A DNA stretch of 64,000 nt from Verrucomicrobia subdivision 3 bacterium UBA693. GTDB lineage: Bacteria > Verrucomicrobiota > Verrucomicrobiia > Limisphaerales > UBA8199. The translations under genes were made by a program, and so were the position numbers. This document shows, one piece after another, positions 15,984-25,515 of the stretch (its first letter is position 1; each line of letters opens with the position of its first letter). The notes beneath the pieces are model-generated. The model did not search any database and was not told the origin of the DNA. It saw only the letters and a program-made list of their open reading frames with translations. Location of the stretch: the NCBI GenBank assembly GCA_002298785.1, contig DBMR01000108.1, forward strand, positions 48,269-112,268, written 5' to 3'.

Positions 15984-17570
15984 ATGCTCGGAATGCCATC
16001 AATCCTAAGCACCCCAGCTACTCCGGCTTCGTCGCCGAGCTCTGGAGATCGTCCACCGCTCGCCACTGTCCTGGTGCTCTCGCTTGTAGCCCTGAAAGTA
16101 GGTGTTCATTTCCTTACGAGCGCTCTGACGCCTTATGAGTTGCACCGGGATGAGTTCCTTTACCTGGGCATGGGAGAACACTTGCGCTACTGGCTTATGG
16201 ACTTTCCGCCCGCGATTGCCGTGATGGCACGGTTGGCCCGGGCGGTTTTTGGCGACACGCTGTTTGCGGTGCGTTTCTTTCCGGCGGTGGCAGGCGCTTT
16301 GGTAATGTGGTTTACCGCGCTGATCACCCGGGAATTGGGGGGCAGGCGCGGCGCCCAGGCCTTGGCAATGATCACCGTATTGCTTGGGCCGCTCTTTCTC
16401 CGGCCCAGCAGCCTGTTTCATCCGGTGGTGTTCGATCAACTCTGGTGGACGTTGGGGTTCTTCGCGCTGGTCCGATGGCAGGGAAGTGGTAACCCGCGGT
16501 GGTGGTTGCTGATCGGTGTTGCCGGCGGTCTGGGGTTGTTGACCAAGTTTAGTATCGGATTTTTTGCGGTGGGCCTCTCGATCTCGTTGGTGATTTCCCG
16601 CCAGCACCGGATTTTTTGGACAGCGTGGCCGTGGCTCGCGGTCGGGATTGCCTCGGCCATTGGCAGCGCGAGCTTAATCGGACAAATCCGTCTGGGATTT
16701 CCGGTCCTGCTCCATATGGATGAACTCCAGCGCCAGCAGTTGAGCCATGTAACCTACACCGGATTTATTCTCGGGCAGGTATTGATGTTGGGCCCGGCGA
16801 TGCTGCTGGCACTCGGAGGTTGGTTTTACCTCGCGCGTGCAGCCGCAATGCATTCGCAACGCACGGTGGCCTGGATATGCCTGGTTTGCTTTCTCGTGCT
16901 CTTGCTGCTCCACGGCAAAGCCTATTACCTCGGCCCGATTTATCCCACGTTGATTGCGGCCGGGGCCGCCGGTTTGTCCTCGCTGAGCCGTGGGCGGAGA
17001 CTTGTTGGTGGAATACTCATTTCCATGATCTTTGGTTGGGGGATGATTGGCTTGCCGTTTGGACTCCCGATGTTGCCACCGCAGGTGATGGCACAGTACG
17101 CCGCCAAGGTAGGGATGCAAGCCGCGGTCACCACCAATCAAGGACGACAATTGCCGTTGCCACAAGATTACGCCGATATGCTCGGATGGCGGAAGCAAGT
17201 CGCGGCAGTCGCGTCGGTTTGGCAAGCACTTCCTCCAGATCAGCGAGCCCAAGCCATGTTGTTGGCTCGAAATTATGGCGAAGCCGGCGCACTCGAGTTT
17301 CACGGACCAGAGTTCGGTCTGCCGTCGAGGATTTTGCTACCAGAAAACGACCTGCTCTGGGCACCGCCGCCTGGAAATGCCTGTAACGTGGTGGTCAGCA
17401 TTGGTATTTCCGAGAGCGATCTGCGGCAGTACTTTCGGTCGGTAAAACTCGTGGAACGCTTTGACCATCCGTGGATGGTTCCCGAGGAGCGGGGCGTCCC
17501 CATCTGCATTGCCGAGAGCCCTTCGCGATCCATCCTCGACGCCTGGCCCCGGCTGCGGAGAGGGCCCTGA
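15984..17570 (+). CDS. GT39/ArnT-like membrane glycosyltransferase
   Basis: About 528 residues from the ATG at 15984 (or 525 from 15993); the frame is open from 15879 but that stretch is not protein-like. There are about ten membrane segments. The first loop carries 'TPYELHRDEFLYLGMGEHL', with the acidic residues typical of the PMT/ArnT (GT-C) fold, followed by 'WLMDFPPAIAVMARLARAVF' and 'FGDTLFAVRFFPAVAGALV'. These enzymes move sugars from polyprenyl-phosphate carriers to acceptors on the outer side of the membrane. The C-terminal soluble part (about 390-528) is unassigned. The donor and acceptor cannot be predicted. Confidence 0.82.
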   Translation: MLGMPSILSTPATPASSPSSGDRPPLATVLVLSLVALKVGVHFLTSALTPYELHRDEFLYLGMGEHLRYWLMDFPPAIAVMARLARAVFGDTLFAVRFFPAVAGALVMWFTALITRELGGRRGAQALAMITVLLGPLFLRPSSLFHPVVFDQLWWTLGFFALVRWQGSGNPRWWLLIGVAGGLGLLTKFSIGFFAVGLSISLVISRQHRIFWTAWPWLAVGIASAIGSASLIGQIRLGFPVLLHMDELQRQQLSHVTYTGFILGQVLMLGPAMLLALGGWFYLARAAAMHSQRTVAWICLVCFLVLLLLHGKAYYLGPIYPTLIAAGAAGLSSLSRGRRLVGGILISMIFGWGMIGLPFGLPMLPPQVMAQYAAKVGMQAAVTTNQGRQLPLPQDYADMLGWRKQVAAVASVWQALPPDQRAQAMLLARNYGEAGALEFHGPEFGLPSRILLPENDLLWAPPPGNACNVVVSIGISESDLRQYFRSVKLVERFDHPWMVPEERGVPICIAESPSRSILDAWPRLRRGP

Positions 17571-17627
17571 TCGAGGGGGATGCCATTCTGATTGACCGCA
17601 ATCGACGTGGGGTGCTCTACTCAGACC

Positions 17628-19277
17628 ATGACTGGCGTTCAGCGATTTTTCCTGGCAGGGCTACTTTTGATCCAAGCCATATATCATGGATCCGCTGCTT
17701 CTTATGACCTGGTAATCTATGGCGGCACTTCGGCCGGCGTGGCGGCGGCGGTGCAGGCCCGGCGCTTGGGAAAATCCGTCATCATTGTTTCTCCGGACAA
17801 ACACCTCGGTGGACTCTCGAGCGGTGGCCTGGGCTTCACGGATACGGGCGATAAATCGGTGATTGGGGGCATTGCCCGTGAGTTTTATCACCGCGTCTGG
17901 CAGCACTACGACCGGCCCGAGGCTTGGAAATGGCAAAAACGCGAGGCTTATGGCAACAAAGGGCAGGGCACGCCGGCAATCGATGGAGCCCAACGCACGA
18001 TGTGGATCTTCGAACCGCATGTCGCGGAGGGTGTGTTTGAGGATTTTGTCCGCGAGTATCGCATTCCAGTGGAGCGCAACGAGTGGCTGGACCGTGCCAA
18101 AGGAGTGAAGAAATCCGACGGCCGCATTCGCTCGATTCGCATGCTGAGCGGCAAGGTCTACCGGGGGCGGATGTTTCTGGATGCCACGTATGAAGGAGAC
18201 CTTCTGGGGGCGGCTGGGGTGGATTACACTGTGGGCCGAGAGGGACGTTCCGTCTATGGCGAGGAGTGGGCGGGAGTGCAGACTGGGGTCGTGCAGCACC
18301 GCCATAATTTTTCGGTGCTCAGTGGCAAAGTCAGTGCCTATAAAATACCAGGAGATCCAGCCAGCGGCCTGCTGCCCCGCATCAGCCCGGAGCCACCCGG
18401 TAAAAAAGGCGAGGGAGACAAACGCATTCAGGCTTATTGCTATCGCCTGTGCATGACGGATAATCCGGCCAACCGGGTGCCCTTTCCCAAACCGGACGGC
18501 TACGATCCGGGTCAATACGAATTGTTGCTTCGCATTTATGAAACCGGGTGGCGGGAAACCTTCGATAAGGTCGATGCGATTCCCAACGCCAAGACGGATA
18601 CCAATAATCATGGTCCCATGAGCACGGACAACATCGGTTTCAACTATGATTATCCGGAAGCCAGTTATGAGCGGCGCCGGGAAATTCTTCGCGAGCACGA
18701 GCAATATGAGAAGGGTTGGTTTTACTTTATTGCCAATGATCCACGGGTGCCTCGGGAGACACAGGAGCGCATGCGCCAATGGGGTTTGGCCGCCGATGAG
18801 TTCACCGACAACGGGAACTGGCCGCACCAGATTTATGTGCGGGAAGCGCGGCGGATGATCGGTATGCACGTGATGACCGAGCATGAATTGCTGAAGAAAC
18901 GGCCCACGCCCAATCCTGTCGGAATGGGTTCCTACAGCATCGATTCGCACAACGTGCAGCGGTATGTTACCGCCGAAGGGAATGTCGAGAACGAAGGCGA
19001 TCTCGGCGTTTCCACCCGCGGACCGTACCAAATCTCCTATGGCGCGCTGGTGCCGAAATCGAATCAGTGCAAGAACCTCCTGGTCCCAGTCTGCGTGTCG
19101 AGTTCCCACGCGGCTTATGGTAGTATCCGGATGGAGCCGGTGTTCATGATCCTGGGCCAATCGGCGGCAACGGCTGCCAGCTTGGCCTTGGACGCTCGGC
19201 AATCGGTGCAGGAGGTGTCCTATGAAAAGCTGCGGACTCGTCTCCTTCAGGATGGTCAAGTGCTCGAAAGACCTTAG
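17628..19277 (+). CDS. Secreted FAD-dependent oxidoreductase (FAD_oxidored type)
   Basis: 549 residues from the ATG at 17628, which directly precedes a signal peptide (FFLAGLLLIQAIYHGSAAS). The dinucleotide-binding motif 'YDLVIYGGTSAGVAAAVQAR' follows at once, then 'VIIVSPDKHLGGLSSGGLG', the usual start of the PF12831 family. Later blocks include 'FLDATYEGDLLGAAGVDYTVGR', 'YRLCMTDNPANRVPFPKPDG' and the C-terminal 'PVCVSSSHAAYGSIRMEPVF', which closes the FAD site. Such proteins are abundant in Verrucomicrobiota and Planctomycetota and are thought to act on sugars, but few are characterised. A long antisense open frame covers the same stretch and is treated as a shadow. Confidence 0.9.
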   Translation: MTGVQRFFLAGLLLIQAIYHGSAASYDLVIYGGTSAGVAAAVQARRLGKSVIIVSPDKHLGGLSSGGLGFTDTGDKSVIGGIAREFYHRVWQHYDRPEAWKWQKREAYGNKGQGTPAIDGAQRTMWIFEPHVAEGVFEDFVREYRIPVERNEWLDRAKGVKKSDGRIRSIRMLSGKVYRGRMFLDATYEGDLLGAAGVDYTVGREGRSVYGEEWAGVQTGVVQHRHNFSVLSGKVSAYKIPGDPASGLLPRISPEPPGKKGEGDKRIQAYCYRLCMTDNPANRVPFPKPDGYDPGQYELLLRIYETGWRETFDKVDAIPNAKTDTNNHGPMSTDNIGFNYDYPEASYERRREILREHEQYEKGWFYFIANDPRVPRETQERMRQWGLAADEFTDNGNWPHQIYVREARRMIGMHVMTEHELLKKRPTPNPVGMGSYSIDSHNVQRYVTAEGNVENEGDLGVSTRGPYQISYGALVPKSNQCKNLLVPVCVSSSHAAYGSIRMEPVFMILGQSAATAASLALDARQSVQEVSYEKLRTRLLQDGQVLERP

Positions 19278-19481
19278 AAAACTCACCGCCGACAGACCCG
19301 ATGGTTGGCGCCGCCATAGCCGAAACGGGTGTGGAGTTGGCCCTCGGCTGAGGCTTCGCGCTCAGCGCGCGGGATATTTTGAATAGAGCTTGGAGCAGGA
19401 TGACCGCCGGCGGTAGAGTTCCGAACTGTCGTTTTGCCGCTTTACCATTCCGGGTGAAACTGGCAGATAGCTCTCTGTTAT

Positions 19482-22085
19482 ATGGTTGATATTCGAAACC
19501 TCATGTTGGTGGCGCTGCTGGTTTTCGCGGGCGCCTGCGCCCCCGTGCGCCCGGTTCCCAGTCCCGCTCCGACAGCTCTGAGCCCTGGCGTATTTCCAGG
19601 GCGCATGCCAGATGGCTCGGTGCTGCTGCCCAATCAGTGGTATTTGAAACCGGCCGGACGGCAACTCCAACTGGGCGATTTCCCGGTCAACATTGCGGTG
19701 CATCCCAAAGGCCGGTATGTGGCGATTCTGCACAGCGGCAACGGCCCCAACGAAGTGCGCGTGATCGATCTGGAGACGGAAAAGGAGGTCTTCAAGGCCG
19801 CATTGCCGGCGGCATTTTATGGAATCGAGTTCGATGCAGCCGGTGCCAATCTCTATTGCAGCGGCGGTCCGGACGAAGTGATTCATGCGTATGAGTTCAA
19901 ATCTGGCAGTCTTGAGAACCATCGCACGATTCGATTGCGTCAGGCTTCCGAGCGCGGCGTGCCGTCCGGTTTGGCGGTTAACGCCGCCGGCGCCCGAATA
20001 TTTGCGGCTAATGTCTGGGGCCACCGGGTCACCTCCGCAGCCTCAACCGGTGAGGCACAGCCGGTGGACATCCTGCTGGGAACCAACCTTGATTCTGGTC
20101 GGGTATTTGCGGCAACCACCACCCGGGATGAGGATGAATTCGCCGCTGAAAAGCGGGCGGAAGCGGCACTGGAGGAAACGCATACTGGCGACACCTTTCC
20201 CTACGCCTGCCGGCTGGACGAGAAACGCCGCCGGCTCTACGTGAGTTTATGGGCCAAAGCGGAGGTGGCGGTGATCGACCTGGAGGGGCAGCGTCCGGTG
20301 GCGCTGTGGCGGACTGAGGAGCACCCCTGTGAAATGGTGCTGAACCGGTCGGGCAAATTCCTGTTTGTCGCCAATGCCAATCGCAACACCGTATCCGTGT
20401 TTGATACGGATACGGGTCGCGCCGTGGAAACGATCTGGGCCGCGTTGTTCCCGCATTCTCCGCCCGGATCGACCCCCACCAGCCTGGCGCTTACCCCGGA
20501 CGAGAAGACGCTTTTTGTCGCGAATGCGTGCAATAACGTGATCGCGGTTTTTGATGTGTCCCACCCCGGTCGCAGTCGTTCGCTCGGGTTCATTCCTGCG
20601 GGTTGGTACCCCACTTCGGTGCGGGTGACTCCCGATGGTAAACACCTGCTGGTGGCAAACGGCAAAGGCTTGATTTCGAGAGCCAATCCGGGCGGGCCGC
20701 AGCCCGGATTGCGCCAGCGGCGCGAATCCATCGACCAATACATCGGGCGCCTCTTTAAGGGCAGCCTGGGCATTATCGATCTGGCCGCACCGCGGGAATT
20801 TCCCGCGCAACTCGCCTCCTTCACCGCAGAGGCATACCGGTGCAGTCCGTTGCGCGCTGACAACGGCGTTTCGGTTCCCCGCCCGGCGGACAGCCCAATC
20901 CCTCTGCGTCCTGGCGATCCCTCACCCCTGCGGTACTGCATTTACGTGGTGAAGGAGAATCGCACTTACGATCAGGTTTTGGGGGATATGGTTGGGGGTA
21001 ATGGTGACCCTTCACTCTGCTTGTTCCCTGAAGAAGTCACTCCCAATCACCATCAGTTGGCCCGTGAATTCGTCTTGCTGGATAACTTTTACGTTGAAAG
21101 CGAGGTTAGCGCCGATGGACATGAATGGACGATGGGTGCTTACGCCACGGATTTTGTCGAGAAGATGTGGCCACTAAGTTACGGCCACAACGCTTCGGGC
21201 AAGTTTCCTTACCCCGCCGAGGGGAATTTTTCTATCGCCTACCCTGCCGGCGGTTACCTGTGGGATGCAGCCCGGAGGGCAGGGGTGACCTATCGTAGCT
21301 ATGGCGAATTCGTTGCCAATGGCCGCACCCCCGCCGATCCCGCGCGCAGCCGGGTGAAAAGCCTTCAGGGTCACTTCGATCCTTATTACCGCGGCTTTGA
21401 CCTGACCTATCCGGACGTCAAAAGGGCTGAGCGATTTATTTCCGAGCTCCAGCGATTCGAGAAATCCGGCGATATGCCCCGCCTCCAAATCGTGCGGTTG
21501 CCCAATGATCATACTCGGGGAGTCAGCGCGGGTGCGCACACTCCGCGCGCGCTGGTGGGGGATAACGACTTGGCCCTTGGGCGGTTGGTCGAAGCGGTAA
21601 GCCGATCCCGGTTCTGGCCTGAAACGGCCATTTTTGTGGTGGAAGACGACGCCCAAAATGGTCCGGACCACGTGGATGCTCATCGCACCGTCGCGTTCGT
21701 GATCAGTCCTTACACGAAGAGGAAGTTCGTGGATTCGACGCTGTATTCCACCTCCAGCATGCTGCGAACGATGGAATTGATCCTGGGCCTGAAGCCCATG
21801 ACCCAGTTCGACGCTGCCGCGCGTCCCATGTATAATTCGTTCCAGTCGCAGCCGGACCTATCCCCGTTCGCCGCTCTGCCGTCGCGCGTGGATCTCGATG
21901 AACGGAATACCGCCAGTGCCTGGGGGGCGGACCTGAAATTCGATTTTGCCAGGGAAGATGCCGCTGATGATTTGCTGCTTAACGAGGTGGTCTGGCGGTC
22001 GGTGCGGGGCGCGGATTCGCCCATGCCAGCTCCCGTGCGTGCCGGATTTGTATTTCCCACAGTGAACGGCAAAGACGAAGATTAA
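19482..22085 (+). CDS. YncE-type beta-propeller / phosphoesterase fusion, probable lipoprotein
   Basis: 867 residues. The N-terminus (LMLVALLVFAGAC) is a signal with a Cys at the right place for lipid attachment, though the lipobox is not canonical. Residues about 50-420 form a seven-bladed YVTN-type propeller with repeats such as 'GKFLFVANANRNTVSVFDTD' and 'EKTLFVANACNNVIAVFDVS'. Residues about 480-770 form a phosphoesterase domain beginning 'YVVKENRTYDQVLGDM', comparable to the ENRSFD motif of acid phosphatase/phospholipase C proteins, and including 'EVSADGHEWTMGAYATDFVEK' and 'FVVEDDAQNGPDHVDAHRT'. The two-domain arrangement is recurrent in bacteria. The substrate is unknown; it would act in the periplasm or at the surface. 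Confidence 0.85.
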   Translation: MVDIRNLMLVALLVFAGACAPVRPVPSPAPTALSPGVFPGRMPDGSVLLPNQWYLKPAGRQLQLGDFPVNIAVHPKGRYVAILHSGNGPNEVRVIDLETEKEVFKAALPAAFYGIEFDAAGANLYCSGGPDEVIHAYEFKSGSLENHRTIRLRQASERGVPSGLAVNAAGARIFAANVWGHRVTSAASTGEAQPVDILLGTNLDSGRVFAATTTRDEDEFAAEKRAEAALEETHTGDTFPYACRLDEKRRRLYVSLWAKAEVAVIDLEGQRPVALWRTEEHPCEMVLNRSGKFLFVANANRNTVSVFDTDTGRAVETIWAALFPHSPPGSTPTSLALTPDEKTLFVANACNNVIAVFDVSHPGRSRSLGFIPAGWYPTSVRVTPDGKHLLVANGKGLISRANPGGPQPGLRQRRESIDQYIGRLFKGSLGIIDLAAPREFPAQLASFTAEAYRCSPLRADNGVSVPRPADSPIPLRPGDPSPLRYCIYVVKENRTYDQVLGDMVGGNGDPSLCLFPEEVTPNHHQLAREFVLLDNFYVESEVSADGHEWTMGAYATDFVEKMWPLSYGHNASGKFPYPAEGNFSIAYPAGGYLWDAARRAGVTYRSYGEFVANGRTPADPARSRVKSLQGHFDPYYRGFDLTYPDVKRAERFISELQRFEKSGDMPRLQIVRLPNDHTRGVSAGAHTPRALVGDNDLALGRLVEAVSRSRFWPETAIFVVEDDAQNGPDHVDAHRTVAFVISPYTKRKFVDSTLYSTSSMLRTMELILGLKPMTQFDAAARPMYNSFQSQPDLSPFAALPSRVDLDERNTASAWGADLKFDFAREDAADDLLLNEVVWRSVRGADSPMPAPVRAGFVFPTVNGKDED

Positions 22086-22252
22086 GCGTTGGCCGGGTGG
22101 GTTCGTCAGTGCCCAAGCACTTGCAGCCCACTCTAAAAGCGAACATTGAGTCGCTTGGAGTAGGTCGATGGCCCGAGCAAAAAGCGGTTTGGGCCGTCAT
22201 TTAAGCTTGCCTTTTGGCTTCGCGACCGGAACATTGCACCCCCTAAATATTT

Positions 22253-22966
22253 ATGGATTCCGACATCGCGCATTCCGATACATTTTGGAAGTTGTGGGCC
22301 TGGTTCGAAAAAAACCGCAAGCAAGTGCTTACCGGGATAACGGCTGCCGCGGTGCTGACGTTAATCATCTGGTTCTTCCTGTGGCGCGCCGAAGAAAAAC
22401 AGATTGCCGCTTCGCAGGCTCTGGCCCGAATCGTGACGGCACAGATGACCAACCCTGGCGCTGCGCAGAATCAAGCGGAAGCCCTGCTGAAGATCGCGAC
22501 CGATTACCCGGGATCATCGGCGGCGGAACGCGCGGTCCTTCTGGCGGCCGGCAATCTCTTCACGCAAGCTAAATACGAGGATGCCCAGAAACAGTTCGGA
22601 CGATTTGTCCGTGAGTTTGGCAACAGCCGGCTATTGGGTCAGGCCAAGCTTGGAATCGCTGCCTGCCTGGATGCCCAAGGCAAAACCAACGAGGCCATCG
22701 CAGCATACAAGGATCTGGCCGAGCGGCATCCGAACGAGATCGTCGTACCGCAGGCGAAGTTCGCCCTGGCTCGGCTTTACGAGGCGCAAAAGCAGCCCGA
22801 ACAGGCAAAACGTTTGTTCGAAGAAGTTGCCCGTGGCGATGCTTACGGTTCAATTGGCTCGGAAGCCGGAATGCGCCTGGAAGAAATCAAGCTTAAGTAC
22901 CCGAACTTGACCCCGACAGCTCCGCTGCCCACGAACGCGGTTCCCACCCGCATCGAGAAGCAATGA
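22253..22966 (+). CDS. Membrane-anchored TPR protein (YfgM/BamD-like repeats)
   Basis: A 237-residue protein with one membrane helix (LTGITAAAVLTLIIWFFLW, near residues 26-45), then TPR-like helical pairs: 'AQNQAEALLKIATDYPGSSA', 'AKYEDAQKQFGRFVREFGNS', 'GKTNEAIAAYKDLAERHPNE', 'KQPEQAKRLFEEVARGDAYG'. The arrangement resembles YfgM, which assists translocon clients, but the similarity is generic. The tail is Pro/Thr-rich. Its last four bases (ATGA) overlap the start of the UDP-glucose dehydrogenase gene, so the two are translationally coupled. Confidence 0.8.
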   Translation: MDSDIAHSDTFWKLWAWFEKNRKQVLTGITAAAVLTLIIWFFLWRAEEKQIAASQALARIVTAQMTNPGAAQNQAEALLKIATDYPGSSAAERAVLLAAGNLFTQAKYEDAQKQFGRFVREFGNSRLLGQAKLGIAACLDAQGKTNEAIAAYKDLAERHPNEIVVPQAKFALARLYEAQKQPEQAKRLFEEVARGDAYGSIGSEAGMRLEEIKLKYPNLTPTAPLPTNAVPTRIEKQ

Positions 22967-24252
22967 GATTGGCGCTCATCGGTACGGGGTATGTTGGGTT
23001 GGTGACCGGAGCGTGTTTCGCAGAGGTTGGGCACCACGTTATTTGCGTGGATAATGACCCGGCGAAGATCAAATTGTTGCAGGAAGGTGGCATCCCGATT
23101 TACGAGCCCGGCCTGAAAGAGTTGGTGGAGAGAAATGTTGCTGCCGGGCGCCTGAGTTTCACCACGCGCACCGAAGCTGGGGTCCAGGCTTCCGATGTCG
23201 TGTTCATCGCCGTACCCACCCCGCCGTTGCCCGACGGTTCGGTGGACTTGAGTTTCATCGAGAAGGTGGCCCGAGAGATCGCTTCCGCCATGACCAGCTA
23301 CAAGATCGTGGTGGACAAAAGCACGGTGCCGGTCAAGACCGGGGATAAAGTGGCCGAAACCATCAAACGCTACTGCAAAGCCAAAGTGGAGTTTGATGTG
23401 GTCAGCAATCCTGAGTTTCTGCGCGAGGGCTTCGCGGTCGAGGATTTGATGCATCCGGATCGTGTGGTGATCGGTGTGAAATCTCCGCGCCCGGTGAACA
23501 CGATGAAGCAGGTCTACGCGCCGTTCAATGCCCCGATCATCGTGACGGACATCAATTCGGCGGAGTTGATCAAGCATGCCTCCAACAGTTTCCTGGCGCT
23601 CAAGATTTCCTACATCAACGCGATCTCCGTGATTTGTGAAGCCACTGGTGCCAACGTGCAGGAGGTGGCGAATGGGATGGGCATGGACGAGCGCATTGGC
23701 CGCCGTTTTTTGGATGCATCCCTCGGGTTCGGCGGCAGTTGTTTTCCCAAGGACCTCAGCGCCTTCATTAAGATCGCCGAGCAGGTTGGCTACGAGTTCG
23801 GCCTGTTGAAGGAAGTGCAAAAGATCAATACGGTCCAGATGGAGCGGTTCGTTAAGAAGATCGCCGACACCCTGTGGGTGCTGAAGGACAAAAAGATCGG
23901 TGTGCTGGGTCTGGCGTTCAAGCAAAACACGGATGACGTGCGGATGTCACCCGCCATTGACCTATGCCAAAGACTGCAGAAAGAGGGTGCCCTCCTGCGT
24001 GTGCACGATCCGAAAGCCATGGAAAAAGCCCAGGCCGTCCTGAAAGACGTCACTTACGTGGGCGACATGAATGCCGTCGCGGATGGCTGCGACGCCCTGG
24101 TAGTGGCTACGGAATGGGATGAGTTCAAGAAGTTGGACCTGGCGCGTTGCCGGGAAGCCATGACCCACCCCATTTTGTTCGACGGTCGCAATCTTTTCGA
24201 CCCAGTGGAAATGGAGAAGCTGGGCTTTATCTACAAGAGCATCGGACGCTAG
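22963..24252 (+). CDS. ugd: UDP-glucose 6-dehydrogenase
   Basis: A 429-residue enzyme, the normal family length. It oxidises UDP-glucose to UDP-glucuronate with two NAD+, supplying precursor for exopolysaccharide or lipid modification. The N-terminal Rossmann motif is 'LIGTGYVGLVTGACFAEVGH'; 'DKSTVPVKTG' and 'SNPEFLREGFAVEDLMHPDR' follow. The catalytic Cys is in 'GFGGSCFPKDLSAF' near residue 260, and the C-terminal domain starts at 'IGVLGLAFKQNTDDVRMSP'. All expected active-site residues are present. The ATG overlaps the stop of the TPR gene by four bases. No other nucleotide-sugar gene is adjacent. Confidence 0.96.
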   Translation: MRLALIGTGYVGLVTGACFAEVGHHVICVDNDPAKIKLLQEGGIPIYEPGLKELVERNVAAGRLSFTTRTEAGVQASDVVFIAVPTPPLPDGSVDLSFIEKVAREIASAMTSYKIVVDKSTVPVKTGDKVAETIKRYCKAKVEFDVVSNPEFLREGFAVEDLMHPDRVVIGVKSPRPVNTMKQVYAPFNAPIIVTDINSAELIKHASNSFLALKISYINAISVICEATGANVQEVANGMGMDERIGRRFLDASLGFGGSCFPKDLSAFIKIAEQVGYEFGLLKEVQKINTVQMERFVKKIADTLWVLKDKKIGVLGLAFKQNTDDVRMSPAIDLCQRLQKEGALLRVHDPKAMEKAQAVLKDVTYVGDMNAVADGCDALVVATEWDEFKKLDLARCREAMTHPILFDGRNLFDPVEMEKLGFIYKSIGR

Positions 24253-24269
24253 TCTCACATTGCGGCACC

Positions 24270-24680
24270 ATGAAAATTGTTGAAGTGGCTGCCGGATTGG
24301 TATTTCACCAGGGCCGCTTGCTGATTACCCAGCGCTATCCCGATGCGCACCTGGGCGGTTTGTGGGAGTTCCCGGGCGGCAAACGGGAAGAGGGCGAGAC
24401 CTTTGAAGCCTGCTTGGCCCGCGAGTTGGTTGAGGAACTGGGGATGGAGGTCGAGGTCCACGAGTTGTTGGAGGAAATCACTCACCATTATCCCGACAAA
24501 GCGGTGCTGCTCAGGTTTTACCGTTGTGGTTGGAAACAGCATGAGCCGCGGCCGCTGGGCTGCCACGCTCTGCAATGGGTGACCCGCGAACAGTTGCGCC
24601 AGTATGTTTTTCCTGCTGCCGATGCGCGGCTATTGTCCCGTCTCGAGAACGAACCGGCTATCTTCGCTTCCTGTCCGTAA
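24270..24680 (+). CDS. MutT-like Nudix hydrolase
   Basis: 136 residues from the ATG at 24270, 17 bases after ugd. The Nudix box is perfect: Gx5Ex7REUxEExGU, seen as 'GKREEGETFEACLARELVEE' followed by LGM. The N-terminus 'VAAGLVFHQGRLLITQR' and 'GGLWEFPGG' match the MutT/8-oxo-dGTP subgroup, as does the C-terminal 'LQWVTREQLRQYVFPAADARLL'. It probably hydrolyses a nucleoside triphosphate such as 8-oxo-dGTP. It may be co-transcribed with ugd, with no obvious functional link. Confidence 0.92.
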   Translation: MKIVEVAAGLVFHQGRLLITQRYPDAHLGGLWEFPGGKREEGETFEACLARELVEELGMEVEVHELLEEITHHYPDKAVLLRFYRCGWKQHEPRPLGCHALQWVTREQLRQYVFPAADARLLSRLENEPAIFASCP

Positions 24681-25515
24681 CCAGGCTACTGAACCGAAGC
24701 CAACGGACTTAACTGAGGCGGAGCGTCATCGTGGCCTGGAGTGAACCCACCTTCAAGCTGGAGCATCGACCAGACAAGAAATGGGCACACCAAGCCGCAA
24801 AGACGAGATGATAAATGCGGACTCAGCATTTCTTGGTAGGAATATGGCTGGTGGGGCAGGGCAACAACTGTCCGGCCCGGACACAGTTTGTCCGGGCAAA
24901 CAGCCCCTCCACCCCCTTGCCCCCTCGTCAACCCGTCACACCCGTCACAGAGGCCGTAAACATTGGTCAGGATTGGGGTCGTACCCGTCACAAAACCCGT
25001 CACACGACCCGTCACCTGCCTGTCACATCGGGGTGGGAGGTTGAGAGACCAGGGGTGGTCCAGGGGCGCATTGCCGGAACAGGGCGAGACGACCTTGGGC
25101 GCGCCCGGATCTGAAGCCGGAAAGGCGGTGCGAGGCAACGCCTGGAGGTGCGCAAAGGCTGACGCTGCATCCACCACCGCTCCTGCCGGAGCTACCAAAT
25201 GCGGGGGCTTCACGCAATAAAGCGTGAGCATCACGCGCTTGGACCCGCGGTCACGAGTGAAGGTCTGGCTTTGTCAGCGCCCGCTGGTTGGATTTCCACA
25301 GCCAGAATGGCTCGGTTTGCTGGGGTTCTGGGCGTTGTTGAGAGATCGCGGATTGAATTGTGCATCGGGTTTGTGGGTCCGGCACGGAATATGCATAGTC
25401 TTCTGGAAGGCGACCATTGGGTGAGGTTACTTTATAGAAGATGGGAGCGGTGTCGTGCGCCGATGGTGCGGAGTGCTGAACCTGTCCGCACTTCTATCCA
25501 GTGAGGTTTTAGATT
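24681..25515. other. Intergenic region, 835 bp, gene-poor
   Basis: I see no gene here that I can support. A minus-strand open frame of 182 codons (24686-25234) has Pro/Cys/Gly-rich, low-complexity composition with no domain, and it exists partly because of the CCCGTCAC repeat tract within it. From 25240 to 25500 only short frames occur. The region may be a decayed gene or a mobile-element scar. Confidence 0.5.
24932..25026. repeat. Cluster of CCCGTCAC direct repeats
   Basis: Five perfect copies of CCCGTCAC start at 24932, 24941, 24984, 24996 and 25008, with a variant CCTGTCAC at 25019. Spacings are 9, 43, 12, 12 and 11 bases, so the last four are nearly helically phased. Units are too short and irregular for CRISPR. 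On the minus strand the tract reads as repeated GTGACGGG. Confidence 0.8.

Noticed and set aside
17661..19286. 541-codon open frame antisense to the FAD oxidoreductase
   Set aside because: It mirrors a gene with clear FAD motifs and a signal peptide; its own product is His/Ile/Arg-rich without domains, as expected from a GC-rich complement.
24932..25026. CRISPR array
   Set aside because: Units are only eight bases with 1-35 base gaps of unequal length; no repeat-spacer regularity and no cas genes are present.
24686..25234. 182-codon minus-strand hypothetical gene
   Set aside because: Composition is Pro/Gly/Cys-rich with no domain or ribosome site, and the frame is extended by the short repeat tract; a decayed gene cannot be excluded.
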